Shown: one piece after another, positions 1-8,513 of the stretch | Layout of the letters: the number at the start of each line of letters is the position of its first letter | Numbering within the stretch: position 1 is the first letter of the stretch | Source: Mangrovibacter plantisponsor | GTDB taxonomy: Bacteria; Pseudomonadota; Gammaproteobacteria; Enterobacterales; Enterobacteriaceae | Direction of reading: 5' to 3' | NCBI RefSeq assembly: GCF_003182475.1 | Contig: NZ_QGTS01000002.1 | Location: 62,001-126,000, forward strand | Length of the DNA stretch: 64,000 bases | Notes under the pieces: generated by a model | What the model saw: only the letters and a program-made list of their open reading frames with translations | Database searches by the model: none | Told to the model about the DNA's origin: nothing | Made by a program: the position numbers and the translations under genes

Positions 1-1
1 G

Positions 2-301
2 ATGGATGAACCCTTCGGCGCGCTTGATAACCAAACCCGGGTCATGATGCAAGAGCTGTTGTTATCAATTTGGGAGGCGTCGCGCAAAACCGTACTCTTT
101 GTTACGCACGATATTGACGAAGCCATCTTTATGGCAAATAAAGTAGCTATCTTCAGCGCCCGTCCAGGCCGCATTAAGACAGAAGTGCCGGTTGATTTCC
201 CGCATCCACGGGATTACCGGCTGAAAACATCGCCAGAGTTTATGGCACTCAAGGCCCGCGTAACTGAAGAAATTCGGGCAGAAACCATGCTGGCACACTA
301 A
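2..301 (+). CDS. ABC transporter ATP-binding protein, C-terminal part (cut by window edge)
   Basis: Only the last 99 residues lie in the window. They start at the Walker B acidic pair and D-loop (DEPFGALD) and include the H-loop (LFVTHDIDEA), so this is an ABC ATPase nucleotide-binding domain. The text after the H-loop (ANKVAIFSARPGRI, then VDFPHPRDY) is typical of ATPases of nitrate/sulfonate/taurine-type importers (SsuB/TauB/NrtD group), where the subunit powers uptake of a small solute with a periplasmic binding protein and a permease. The permease and binding protein should lie upstream, outside the window. hutH follows 125 bases later on the same strand, so the importer may feed it, but this is inference; the substrate cannot be read from this fragment. 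Confidence 0.85.
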   Translation: MDEPFGALDNQTRVMMQELLLSIWEASRKTVLFVTHDIDEAIFMANKVAIFSARPGRIKTEVPVDFPHPRDYRLKTSPEFMALKARVTEEIRAETMLAH

Positions 302-310
302 CGGAGTGGT

Positions 311-340
311 ACCGGCTCACCTGCATGCCAGGTGGCCGGT
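311..340 (+). terminator. Hairpin between ABC transporter gene and hutH
   Basis: An inverted repeat pairs ACCGGC(T)CACCTG at 311-323 with CAGGTGGCCGGT at 329-340. The 12 base pairs have one bulged T and a five-base loop. No U-tract follows directly; a run of seven T comes only at about 391-397. It may be a weak terminator, or an attenuator or RNA-stability hairpin in front of hutH. Confidence 0.4.
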
Positions 341-426
341 AGCACAGGTTGCCTGAGAGCGGGTGCTCGCAGGGCGTCTTAACTAAACGATTTTTTTCGC
401 CACACTTGTATATACAGGAATAGACT

Positions 427-1980
427 ATGGCTGCAACTACCCCGCACTTAACCCGTTGTGAACTTCACCCAGGCCAGGTAGGGCTGGCAGAATTACGCCA
501 GATTTACCAGGGTAATGTACAACTGGCACTGGCAGAAGAAGCCCGGGCCAGTATTGAGGCTGCCCAACAACGAGTGCTGGATATTGTTGATACCGGCGAG
601 GTGGTTTACGGCATTAACACCGGGTTTGGCAAACTGGCGCAAACCCGAATTCCGGCAGACCGCCTGGCTGAATTGCAACGCAACCTGGTGTTGTCTCACA
701 GCGTTGGTGTGGGCAATGATTTACCGGATAACGTAGTCAGGTTGGTGATGGCAACCAAGGTGCTGAGCTTATCGCGCGGGCATTCTGGTATTCGCCCGGA
801 GATAGTCGACGCACTGGTTGCCCTGTTTAATACCGGTGTTATGCCCTGTATTCCGGAAAAAGGCTCGGTTGGCGCTTCTGGTGACCTGGCGCCTCTGGCG
901 CATTTATCTCTGATGCTGATTGGCGAAGGCCAGGTGCGGGTTAATGGTGAAAAGATCCCGGCCGTTGACGGGCTGGCGCTGGCCGGGCTGGTGCCTTTCG
1001 AATTAGGGCCGAAAGAAGGGCTGGCATTACTGAACGGTACTCAGGTTTCCACTTCACTGGCGTTGTCCGGGTTATTTGAAGCGGAACGGGTGTTTGCTGC
1101 CGGGTTGATGGCTGGCGCACTTTCACTGGAGGCGATTAAAGGTTCCGTGAAACCGCTGGATGCGCGTATTCACGAAGCGCGTGGCCAGGCCGGGCAAATC
1201 GCAGTGGCGGCGGCACTGCGTGAGGTGCTGGCCGACAGCGAGATCGTCGCTTCTCATGTTCACTGTGGCCGGGTCCAGGACCCGTATTCCATTCGCTGTG
1301 TTCCGCAGGTAATGGGCGCATGCCTGGACAACCTGACGCACGCTGCGCGCATTTTACGCATTGAAGCTAATGCCGCATCCGATAACCCGCTGGTGTTTGC
1401 TGATAACGGTGATGTGATTTCTGGTGGTAACTTCCATGCGGAGCCGGTTGCATTTGCTGCAGATATTATTGCGCTGGCGGTAGCGGAAATTGGAGCGATT
1501 TCTGAGCGGCGTATGGCATTGCTGCTCGATAGCGGTTTGTCTGGCCTGCCACCATTCCTGGTGAAAGATGGCGGGGTTAACTCCGGCTTTATGATTGCTC
1601 AGGTGACCGCAGCTGCACTGGCTTCAGAAAACAAATCACTGGCTCACCCGGGCAGTGTGGACAGCCTGCCTACTTCGGCAAACCAGGAAGACCACGTTTC
1701 GATGGCAACCGGTGCTGCCCGCCGCCTGCGAGATATGTGCTTTAACACCAGCGTGGTTGTGGGCATTGAAGCTATGGCTGCCGCACAAGGGATTGAGTTC
1801 CACCGCCCATTACAAAGCGCCAGCTACCTGGAAGCAGAACTGGCAGCCATTCGCGCTGTTGTGCCGTTCCTGGAAAAAGACCGCCTGATGGCGCCAGATA
1901 TCGAAAATATGCGCCTGTGGGCTTCCCGTGAACAGTGGCCGGAAGCCATTACTGCGTTGTTGCCAGGCTATAGTTCCTGA
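427..1980 (+). CDS. hutH: Histidine ammonia-lyase
   Basis: This 517-residue protein has the full aromatic-amino-acid ammonia-lyase signature. The Ala-Ser-Gly triad at about residues 150-152 ([15 protein letters not shown]) cyclises to the MIO prosthetic group, and the active-site Tyr lies in YGINTGFG (about residue 61). The Ser-His pair in [11 protein letters not shown] (about 90-91) is the form usual in histidine-specific enzymes rather than tyrosine or phenylalanine lyases. HutH deaminates L-histidine to trans-urocanate in the cytoplasm. The usual partners hutU, hutI, hutG and the repressor hutC are not in the window; only the end of an ABC importer lies upstream. Substrate assignment is therefore likely but not certain. 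The start at 427 fits the family N-terminus, with AGGAATAG just upstream. Confidence 0.9.
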   Translation: MAATTPHLTRCELHPGQVGLAELRQIYQGNVQLALAEEARASIEAAQQRVLDIVDTGEVVYGINTGFGKLAQTRIPADRLAELQRNLVLSHSVGVGNDLPDNVVRLVMATKVLSLSRGHSGIRPEIVDALVALFNTGVMPCIPEKGSVGASGDLAPLAHLSLMLIGEGQVRVNGEKIPAVDGLALAGLVPFELGPKEGLALLNGTQVSTSLALSGLFEAERVFAAGLMAGALSLEAIKGSVKPLDARIHEARGQAGQIAVAAALREVLADSEIVASHVHCGRVQDPYSIRCVPQVMGACLDNLTHAARILRIEANAASDNPLVFADNGDVISGGNFHAEPVAFAADIIALAVAEIGAISERRMALLLDSGLSGLPPFLVKDGGVNSGFMIAQVTAAALASENKSLAHPGSVDSLPTSANQEDHVSMATGAARRLRDMCFNTSVVVGIEAMAAAQGIEFHRPLQSASYLEAELAAIRAVVPFLEKDRLMAPDIENMRLWASREQWPEAITALLPGYSS

Positions 1981-2012
1981 TCGCCTGTAAGAGCATTGTT
2001 TGTTTCCTGAAG

Positions 2013-2038
2013 GGGTTGTGCCGGTTATGGCACAACCC
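2013..2038 (+). terminator. Probable terminator after hutH
   Basis: GGGTTGTGCC (2013-2022) pairs exactly with GGCACAACCC (2029-2038) around a six-base loop, extended by AAG/CTT-type flanks. A T-rich stretch (ttgcttattt) follows. It lies 33 bases after the hutH stop. Confidence 0.6.
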
Positions 2039-2249
2039 TTGCTTATTTATGAGGTTACCGCCTGCTCAGTCACCCCTCTTGTGAAGTGATTCGCTGCCTG
2101 CTTACCTGCCTGCGCTGTATCTACGCATGGTTGCCCGCCAGGGGAGCTGTTCGTTAGTAGTGCGTTTTGTGCATCAGAGTGGTGCATACGGGCCGGTGAG
2201 CGATTACTTTTATTGTCATACACAAGCATACAAATTAGGGAGAAGTACT

Positions 2250-3344
2250 ATGAGCGCTCAAAACATCATTTTTCCGGCACAGATACTGCGGGGGCCGGGA
2301 GTGATTGCTCAGCTTGGCGAAATATGTGCTAAGGCAGGGGAGCGGGCATTAGTGATTGGCGGGCATCAGGCCCTTGCGGCCACCGAATCCACCATCCGTG
2401 AACAACTTAGTTCAAGTGGCGTAACTCTGGTGGGCTGTGAATGGTTTGGTGGGCAGTCCAGCGAAAGCAATATCACCCGCCTTGCGGGTTGTGTAGAAAC
2501 ACTGGGTGCAGATGTTATTATTGGTGTTGGCGGCGGCAAGTCTCTGGATACCTGTAAAGCAGTGGGCGTGGCAGCCCATGTGCCTGTGATTACCGTTCCT
2601 ACTATTGCCGCCACTTGTGCGGCGGTAACCCCACTCACCATCCGTTACCATGATGACGGGCATTTCCGTGATCTCTACCCGCTGCCCCAGGCTCCCCATG
2701 CTGTAATTATCGACAGCGAATTACTGGCGCGGGCACCTCTGCGCTGGCTGGCGGCAGGCCTGGGCGACACGCTGGCAAAATGGTACGAATTCCGTGCTAT
2801 TGGCGAACAACATACCCAACTGAGCGGGATTGCCAGCGCATCCAGCGCCAACAGCCGTATTTGTTATGACCTGATTGCCACTTTTGGCGGTGAAGCCTGT
2901 GAAGCTGCCCGTGCCGGGCAATCGAACGCAGCACTGGAACAAGTGCTGGATGCCATTTTTATGTTCGCCGGGCTGACATCGCTAATGAGCAGTGGCGCAC
3001 ACGCTGCTGCCGCACACGCAATTTATGAAGGCTTTACTGTTTGCGACAAAACCCGGGAATTCGGCCATGGTTTATTAGTGGGCTTTGGCAACCTGTGCCT
3101 GCTGGCGCTGGAAAACCGTAGTGACGAGGAGATGCTGGAGGCCATCGCCCTGGCCCATGCCTGCGCGGTGCCACTACGCCTTGCTGAAATTGCCGACCTT
3201 AACCCGGATGAACTGGACGCCATTGTTCAGGAATCGGTTATCGCGCCAGATATGCAAAATATGCCAGGGAAAGTAACACCGCAGGCGCTTTACCAGGCGA
3301 TTGACCGGGTTACCCACCTTGCCGATGCTTTCCTGGCTGCATAG
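2250..3344 (+). CDS. Iron-containing alcohol / hydroxycarboxylate dehydrogenase family protein
   Basis: This 364-residue protein belongs to the glycerol dehydrogenase-like branch of the group III metal-dependent alcohol dehydrogenases. It shows the NAD(P)-binding glycine run (IIGVGGGKSLDT), the VPTIAATCAAVTPL segment, LGDTLAKWYE with the metal-ligand Asp, and two later metal-ligand His in SSGAHAAAAHAIYEG and EFGHGLLVGFG. These segments closely resemble E. coli HcxA (YbdH), which reduces 2-oxoacids such as 2-oxobutyrate. The substrate here is not known. An in-frame start at 2127 exists, but the ATG at 2250 is preceded by AGGGAGAAG and begins at the family N-terminus (MSAQNIIFPAQILRGPG), so 2250 is preferred. 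It converges on the acetyltransferase gene, with 16 bases between the stops. Confidence 0.85.
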   Translation: MSAQNIIFPAQILRGPGVIAQLGEICAKAGERALVIGGHQALAATESTIREQLSSSGVTLVGCEWFGGQSSESNITRLAGCVETLGADVIIGVGGGKSLDTCKAVGVAAHVPVITVPTIAATCAAVTPLTIRYHDDGHFRDLYPLPQAPHAVIIDSELLARAPLRWLAAGLGDTLAKWYEFRAIGEQHTQLSGIASASSANSRICYDLIATFGGEACEAARAGQSNAALEQVLDAIFMFAGLTSLMSSGAHAAAAHAIYEGFTVCDKTREFGHGLLVGFGNLCLLALENRSDEEMLEAIALAHACAVPLRLAEIADLNPDELDAIVQESVIAPDMQNMPGKVTPQALYQAIDRVTHLADAFLAA

Positions 3345-3360
3345 ACCGCCCACCGCTTCA

Positions 3361-3909
3361 TCATTTCGCGTCAGCCAGGTGGCTGGCGCGCCATTGCGCT
3401 TGTGTTAGCGTGAAGAACAGGCGCGCAGAATGGTATTCCGGGTCTGCTACTTTCCGTTCAAAATGAAAACCTGTTTTTTCCAGCACATGCTGTGACGCAC
3501 TGTGCCCCGGGCGTATCACCGCTGAAATTTCATTAAGCTTACCTTGCTCAAAACCCCATGCCACCACTGCCCGGGCAAATTCTGTTGCCAGGCCTTTTCC
3601 CCACCACTGAGTGGCAAAGCGGTAGCCCAGATTATTGATGTGGTAACCGCAGACAACACGCGGTGTTAACCCACCAAAGCCAATAATTTCTTGCGGGTTT
3701 TCCTGAAGAATAATTGCCCAGTGCCCAAACCCGGGTTGGTTGCTGTGTTCCAGCCAGGAACGCAACGTTTCCCGAGCATAATCCAGGGAAGGGTAAGGCC
3801 CGGCAGGGTTGAATTGCTGGGTTTGTGGGTCGCCATAGATACGAAACAGGCAATCAGCATCACCGGGGATGACGGGGCGCAGCAGTAAGCGGGATGAAGT
3901 GAAGTGCAT
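3361..3909 (-). CDS. GNAT family N-acetyltransferase (RimJ/RimL type)
   Basis: The 182 residues follow the RimJ/RimL-like acetyltransferase pattern. There is an N-terminal TSRLLLRPVIPGDADCLF strand-helix, a central GFGGLTPR strand, the region NLGYRFATQWWGKGLATEFARAVV that includes the acetyl-CoA pyrophosphate loop (WGKGLATE), and a C-terminal SQHVLEKTGFHFE helix-turn. Such enzymes move an acetyl group from acetyl-CoA to an amine on a protein N-terminus, antibiotic or small molecule; the acceptor cannot be told from sequence. It is a single gene, convergent with the dehydrogenase, and marks the left edge of the accessory region. Confidence 0.85.
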   Translation of the reverse strand: MHFTSSRLLLRPVIPGDADCLFRIYGDPQTQQFNPAGPYPSLDYARETLRSWLEHSNQPGFGHWAIILQENPQEIIGFGGLTPRVVCGYHINNLGYRFATQWWGKGLATEFARAVVAWGFEQGKLNEISAVIRPGHSASQHVLEKTGFHFERKVADPEYHSARLFFTLTQAQWRASHLADAK

Positions 3910-4336
3910 ACTTTGCCTTTTTGCAGATAAATCAAGTACAGCACGGGGAATATCAGGGGCTCTTCTTTGCGCAGAATAGTTGATTTTCCGGGATGATGTC
4001 TACCTTCATCCCCGAGGTAAACTCGTGCCCTGCACTTTTTGTTTTGAGTGTTTCAGGAACAAACTTTGTTAAATAATCTAAATAGTATGCTGTGGTATCA
4101 GCTCATGTCATGTGCCATTCATGCGTGTTTATTTGGTGCTTTTATATTAAATAAATAACAAATTTTTTTGTAATCACATAAAGATAAAGTGATTTTAAGT
4201 CAAATTACGAATCGGTTAGTATTGCACCAGTTTAACCACAAAAATGACAAGGAAAAGGAATGCGTCGTCAATATACCAGTGAACTTCCTCCCGGTATTTC
4301 GTCAGGTCATGTTTTTAACGGCAGGAGAACGGACTA
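3910..4336. other. AT-rich intergenic region before the PAAR toxin gene
   Basis: About 430 bases, visibly richer in A and T than the genes to the left, consistent with the edge of acquired DNA. A 73-codon open frame (4189-4410) overlaps the toxin start in another frame and resembles nothing known; it is probably not a gene. A ribosome site (GGCAGGAGAAC, about 4320-4330) serves the toxin ATG at 4337. No other clear signal was seen. Confidence 0.5.
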
Positions 4337-5380
4337 ATGGGAGCGATGGGGTTTTACCTGCGGTCAGGCGATTCGACTACCTGCGGGGGAAAGATACTGA
4401 CCGGGGATGAAACGATGAGCTGGTATGGTGTGGCGGGGGCACGGGAAGGTGACCTTGTATCGTGCGGCCAGCATCCGGGAGTGTACAGAATTCTGGGTGG
4501 TACACCTGATTCATGGAACGACGGCAGAAGGCTGGCAGGAACACTGGACAGTGTAAGCTCCTGTCCGTGCCATGCACGGTTTATACACACAATACCGGAT
4601 TGTTGTTATATCAGAGATGATACGCCCGAAGAGCAGGCAGAAAAGGCACGATTGCCTGCTCTTGTCACTCTGCGGGCAAAGCAAGAACAGCAGGAGACCG
4701 GGGAAAAACGACTGGCAGAAGAACGTGATCGTAATCGTGTCTTTGCCAAATCCAGCCTTCGGGGTGAAGGTTGTAATGATGCCGGGGAAGAGCCGGAACC
4801 TCATACTAATTTTGCGGTAATGGCATTTTATCAGGCAGTTCCACCTACTGATCCAGCTTCCGATACTGCTGTTCCCCAACATGCTCAGACCGCCAGGAAA
4901 AAGAAACCTGCAGACGATATACCGAAACCGAAAAAGCGAAGTGCTCTGTATAAATGGCTGAACGGTGATCACGAAGAAATCGAATATCAGCGGGCAACGG
5001 CTGCAGCGACAAGTGCTGCTAATGCTCAAATGGCTATTGAAGGTGCCAGCGTTCTTGGGTTGGTAGGCGGAAATGCCATTACGTCAGGAACGTGGGCAGT
5101 AAAACTTGGTGAGATGGCTACAGGACTTGGAAGGATTGCTGCCAGCGGCCCCGGTGTGCCCATAGCAACAGTTGTTATGGGCATGATGCCCGGCAGGCTC
5201 AATGACGGTGAACAGGATTTTATTGACCGCATGCGTCTGGAGCAAATGCGTGAAGCGCCAAGCCGGGTGCGTTATACATGGGAACAGGATGATAAAGGTA
5301 ATCCTGTTCCTCATGGCTGGCATACACCACCGGGTAAAGACAGGGTGCGTGTGCGCAAAATGGAGTGGGACAGCAGCTGA
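4337..5380 (+). CDS. PAAR-domain toxin, N-terminal and central part (ends at an in-frame TGA)
   Basis: The 347 residues open with a PAAR domain (about residues 1-95; FYLRSGDSTTCGGKILTGD, then GDLVSCGQHPGVYRILGG). In type VI secretion this domain forms the sharp tip on VgrG and carries toxins. A charged linker follows, then a Gly/Ala-rich hydrophobic segment (about 240-290: ASVLGLVGGNAITSGTWAVKL and similar), and then the conserved RVRYTWEQDDKGNPVPHGWHT stretch of S-type pyocin/colicin proteins. Translation stops at TGA 5378-5380, but the same reading frame continues directly with the rest of the toxin to 6028. Homologues of this architecture run through this point, so the stop looks like a nonsense mutation that removes the nuclease. 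No VgrG or T6SS gene is next to it apart from the eCIS locus. Confidence 0.85.
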   Translation: MGAMGFYLRSGDSTTCGGKILTGDETMSWYGVAGAREGDLVSCGQHPGVYRILGGTPDSWNDGRRLAGTLDSVSSCPCHARFIHTIPDCCYIRDDTPEEQAEKARLPALVTLRAKQEQQETGEKRLAEERDRNRVFAKSSLRGEGCNDAGEEPEPHTNFAVMAFYQAVPPTDPASDTAVPQHAQTARKKKPADDIPKPKKRSALYKWLNGDHEEIEYQRATAAATSAANAQMAIEGASVLGLVGGNAITSGTWAVKLGEMATGLGRIAASGPGVPIATVVMGMMPGRLNDGEQDFIDRMRLEQMREAPSRVRYTWEQDDKGNPVPHGWHTPPGKDRVRVRKMEWDSS

Positions 5381-6028
5381 AAAGCGTATACGTTCACCAC
5401 AGAGGAAAAGCCGCGTATCACCATCATCTGGACGCCAGACAGTTCAGGAGTCAATGTTCCGTCAAATACAGGCAACCAGAACCCGGTAAGGATACCGAAC
5501 CCAGTTATTGTTGATCCGTTGCCGGAAGAAACCCGTATTGAGGCGACAACCACTCCGGCACCGGAAGAAAAGACATTTGCGGATTATATTCTTATCCTGC
5601 CAATATCGGATATTCCACCGATTTATATATATCTGCGAAACAGTGCTGGACAGGTCACGGGGAAAGGCCAGAAAGTTAGCGGTATTTGGTTGTCTGATGC
5701 TAACACGGGGAATGGTTCTCCGGTTCCAAGTCAGATAGCAGACAAGCTACTAGGGCGAACCTTTGGTAACTTTGACCAGTTCCGTAAGGCATTTTGGTTG
5801 GAAATATCAAAAACCCCCGACTTATCAAGTCAATTCATCCCTAATAATATAAATCGTATGAAGAACGGCAGAGCGCCTCGCGCAAGATTCATTGATACCG
5901 TAGGGAAAAGAAGAGCTTTTGAGATTCACCATATCAAACTTATAAGTCAGGGTGGAGAAGTTTATAATGTTGATAATATGGCTATAACAACCCCAAAAAG
6001 ACATATAGATATTCACAGAGGTAAGTAA
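5381..6028 (+). pseudogene. C-terminal half of PAAR toxin: pyocin S / HNH DNase, cut off by upstream TGA
   Basis: The frame of the preceding PAAR gene continues without shift after TGA 5378-5380. It reads KAYTFTTEEKPRITIIWTPD, then VPSNTGNQNPVRIPNPVIVDP, the S-type pyocin domain, and ends in an HNH nuclease. The nuclease motif is EIHHIKLISQGG...NVDNMAITTPKRHIDIHRGK (about 5918-6025), with the paired His, the Asn and the final His-x-x-x-His seen in colicin E2/E7/E9 and pyocin S1/S2 DNases. These degrade chromosomal DNA of rival cells. Any independent expression would need a weak internal start such as TTG at 5519. The intact immunity gene one base downstream suggests the toxin was recently active. 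Stop-codon readthrough cannot be excluded but has no sequence support. Confidence 0.8.
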
Positions 6029-6029
6029 T

Positions 6030-6275
6030 TTGAGAACTATCAGTGATTACTCAAAAAGTGATTTCATTGCATTGATTGCAGAGATCATTAGCGATGTAGG
6101 TTCAGAAGCGTATCAGGACGAGCTTTTGGAGCGTTTCATCGAGTTGTCAGAACATCCAGCAGGATCGGATTTGATTTATTATCCAGAGCCGGGCGAACAG
6201 CCTACGCCAGAAGCCATAGCAGAAAAGATCCAACAATGGCGTCAGGCTAATGGGAAGCTGGGCTTTAAAAATTAG
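6030..6275 (+). CDS. Colicin/pyocin DNase immunity protein (Im family)
   Basis: The 81 residues match the four-helix Im2/Im7/Im9 family along their length. An acidic helix (SKSDFIALIAEIISDVGSE) precedes the specificity helix, the invariant motif SDLIYYPEPGEQPTPEAI carries the two Tyr that contact the DNase, and the protein ends in WRQANGKLGFKN. Im proteins bind the nuclease domain of the cognate toxin and block DNA binding. The start is TTG at 6030, set one base after the toxin stop, with AGAGGTAAG as ribosome site at good distance; the pair is therefore translationally linked. It should neutralise the HNH DNase encoded just upstream. It is intact although the toxin frame has an internal stop. 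Confidence 0.9.
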   Translation: MRTISDYSKSDFIALIAEIISDVGSEAYQDELLERFIELSEHPAGSDLIYYPEPGEQPTPEAIAEKIQQWRQANGKLGFKN

Positions 6276-6455
6276 TCTACTGACAGTGGTAATGGATTTA
6301 CTTATTGTTTTATAAAGCAGTTTTCAATTACAAGCCAAATGTAAGCAGTGCACATACTTGTTGTGCTGCCTGGGTATTCCGGTCCAATGTTGGAATGAAC
6401 GCCCAATGGCATATCGTGAATAAAGGTGTTTAAAAAATAGCCAAAATGAGTTGCG

Positions 6456-6464
6456 TGCTATAAT
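6456..6464 (+). promoter_or_regulatory. Putative extended -10 promoter for the AAA+ / effector operon
   Basis: TGCTATAAT at 6456-6464 is a perfect TATAAT with the extended TG motif one base upstream. No good -35 lies 17 bases before it, as is common for extended -10 promoters. A small hairpin CTGCTG-GCAAA-CAGCAG (6481-6497) follows inside the predicted leader, and the first gene starts at 6534. Confidence 0.45.
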
Positions 6465-6533
6465 TGTTTCGTTGTGTACGCTGCTGGCAAACAGCAGTAA
6501 CCGGCCTGATGCACCTCTTTTCAAGGATGTGCC

Positions 6534-7907
6534 ATGCTCAAACCAGCAGATGTCGAAGATAACCAACAAACAGCCAATGTCATTGTGCTCTGGCGCGAAA
6601 TGGCGTGGTTGTCACGGGTTATCAATCAGGTTATATGCAGTTACCTCAAACAAGAAGGGCATGAACGTCACTGGCTGGATATTCCGCCTCCGGAATTAGT
6701 AAAAGGGGCGCCCTATGCGGATCTGGTTACCGACTGGCAATTATCCATTTTTGAACGCCTGGGGCTGGCGCTTGCTATGGCACCCAGTATAAAACCCGAT
6801 ACCCTTGATATTTTCTTTGGTCTTAACAGCCTGATAGACCGCCCTTTTACTGAATTTGGCGGTGTCAGTGACAAAGCCTTCAGTGGTTTTATTCCGACCG
6901 GGCAAACGCTCAATTTTCTGATCAGCGCCAATAACCCCGACTGGCGTATTTACACACAGGAAATCTTTTCAAATAAACACCGCCTGATGGCCGAGCAGGT
7001 CACGCAACTGTTATCTGTTGATGACGGCGTACCTAAATGGGCGGGTGTTTATCGGCTAAACGAAGAGTGGCTGCACTATTTTATTACCGGGCAGCGGTTG
7101 CGCCCGGAATTAAGCGCCAGCTTCCCGGCTCATATACTGGAATCACCCCTGGAATGGCACGATCTAGTGCTCGACTCCGAAGTTATGGCGCAAGTTGAAG
7201 AGCTCCATGCCTGGCTCAATTATGGCCATAAGTTGATGGATGAATGGCAACTGGCGAAAAAGGTAAAAGCGGGTTACCGCGCTGTATTTTTTGGCCCACC
7301 GGGAACGGGGAAAACCCTGACTGCTGCATTACTGGGTAAAGCCACCGGGCGGGAAGTCTACCGCGTCGATTTATCCATGGTGGTGTCGAAATACATTGGT
7401 GAAACCGAGAAAAACTTATCACGGGTGTTTGATGCCGCCAGCTACAAAGAGTGGATCCTGTTTTTTGATGAAGGCGACGCCTTGTTTGGCAAGCGCTCTG
7501 AAGTCAGTTCCTCCAACGACAGGCATGCCAACCAACTGACAGGTTATTTACTGCAAAAAATAGAGGACTTCCCCGGTACGGTTATTATTGCCACCAACTT
7601 AAAAACTAATATGGATGAAGCCTTTACCCGGCGTTTCCAGAGTATGGTGCAATTTACTATTCCTGGCCCGCAGGAGCGTTTACAGCTATGGAAGAACGCT
7701 TTTAATGGCGTGTGCGAACTCGCCGGGGATGTCAATTTGCCCACCATTGCCGACCGCTATGAAGTTTCCGGTGGGCAGATTATTAACGTATTGCGCCAGT
7801 GCGCATTAACCGCTATTCAGCGTGATGAGCGCACAGTGACCCAGAGCGACATTATTGCCAGCATTCGCCAGGAATTCAGAAAAGATAACAAAATGTTTTT
7901 TGAGTGA
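6534..7907 (+). CDS. eCIS-associated AAA+ ATPase (Afp15/PVC15-like)
   Basis: The protein has 457 residues. The first about 230 residues are an N-terminal region without a recognised fold, followed by one AAA+ module: Walker A GPPGTGKT (254-261), Walker B ILFFDEGD (308-315, with Gly where many relatives have Ala), sensor-1 Asn in IIATNLK (355), and the arginine-finger region FTRRF (364-368). This class is a constant component of Afp, PVC and related injection-system loci, where a hexameric ATPase is thought to help assemble the particle or load cargo in the cytoplasm. Ribosome site AAGGA lies eight bases upstream of ATG 6534. It heads a rightward unit with the DUF4157 and deaminase genes, opposite to the structural operon. 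Confidence 0.9.
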   Translation: MLKPADVEDNQQTANVIVLWREMAWLSRVINQVICSYLKQEGHERHWLDIPPPELVKGAPYADLVTDWQLSIFERLGLALAMAPSIKPDTLDIFFGLNSLIDRPFTEFGGVSDKAFSGFIPTGQTLNFLISANNPDWRIYTQEIFSNKHRLMAEQVTQLLSVDDGVPKWAGVYRLNEEWLHYFITGQRLRPELSASFPAHILESPLEWHDLVLDSEVMAQVEELHAWLNYGHKLMDEWQLAKKVKAGYRAVFFGPPGTGKTLTAALLGKATGREVYRVDLSMVVSKYIGETEKNLSRVFDAASYKEWILFFDEGDALFGKRSEVSSSNDRHANQLTGYLLQKIEDFPGTVIIATNLKTNMDEAFTRRFQSMVQFTIPGPQERLQLWKNAFNGVCELAGDVNLPTIADRYEVSGGQIINVLRQCALTAIQRDERTVTQSDIIASIRQEFRKDNKMFFE

Positions 7908-7992
7908 ATAAGTCAGCACTGTTGGCGCGAGAAAGCGGAACAGGGCATTTTTCTGTTTGATACAACGCGATTGAGAACGAGGACGGCTGCTT

Positions 7993-8442
7993 ATGTTTTC
8001 CAGACAGACAGAACAACAGCAATCCACCCGGCAGGCAGTTTCCCAGGCGGCGGTACCGCAGCGTAAAGAGAATCAGGCCGCTGCACTGGAAGATAACCGG
8101 GTTGAAACCGTGCAACGGCAGGCCAATCAAACCGGGCTACCCGATAATTTAAAAAGCGGCATGGAAAATATCAGCGGTATGAGCCTGGACCACGTCAGAG
8201 TGCATTACAACTCGGCAAAACCCGCTGCTGTGCAGGCCCATGCTTATGCCCAGGGCAGTGATATCCACCTTGCGTCCGGCCAGGAAAAACATTTACCCCA
8301 TGAACTTGGCCATGTAGTGCAGCAGGCTCAGGGGCGTGTTGCCCCAACCACCTCTGTTGCAGGCATGGCGGTGAATGATAACCCTGCGTTAGAGCATGAG
8401 GCGGATGTAATGGGTGCTAAGGCGCTGCGGCACTTGCCATAA
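7993..8442 (+). CDS. DUF4157 (eCIS core) domain protein with HExxH motif
   Basis: The 149 residues have a Gln-rich, probably disordered N-terminus (about 1-45). They continue with the DUF4157 domain: LKSGMENISGMSLDHVRVHY, AQGSDIHLASGQ, the zinc-protease-like motif HELGHVVQQ (HExxH at 103-107) and EHEAD (134-138), which supplies a third metal ligand in such families. DUF4157 is strongly associated with eCIS loci and is usually the N-terminal part of a large toxin. Here it stands alone, 71 bases before the deaminase-like effector and in a different reading frame. It may be a carrier or loading factor, a protease, or the detached N-terminus of an effector. Confidence 0.85.
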   Translation: MFSRQTEQQQSTRQAVSQAAVPQRKENQAAALEDNRVETVQRQANQTGLPDNLKSGMENISGMSLDHVRVHYNSAKPAAVQAHAYAQGSDIHLASGQEKHLPHELGHVVQQAQGRVAPTTSVAGMAVNDNPALEHEADVMGAKALRHLP

Positions 8443-8513
8443 AGAGAGCCGCTCCAGGTATTTAAAGGACGTTGCAATGGTATATGAATAGATATTCTAA
8501 AACAGGTGAATAT

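Noticed and set aside
2127-2249. N-terminal extension of the dehydrogenase to a start at 2127
   Set aside because: The 41 extra residues do not resemble the family, and a strong ribosome site stands before ATG 2250.
4189-4410. 73-codon open frame before the PAAR toxin
   Set aside because: It overlaps the toxin start in another frame, has no good ribosome site and no recognisable motif.
5378-5380. TGA as a selenocysteine codon
   Set aside because: No selenoprotein-type motif or downstream SECIS-like hairpin is evident, and toxins of this class do not use selenocysteine; a nonsense change is simpler.
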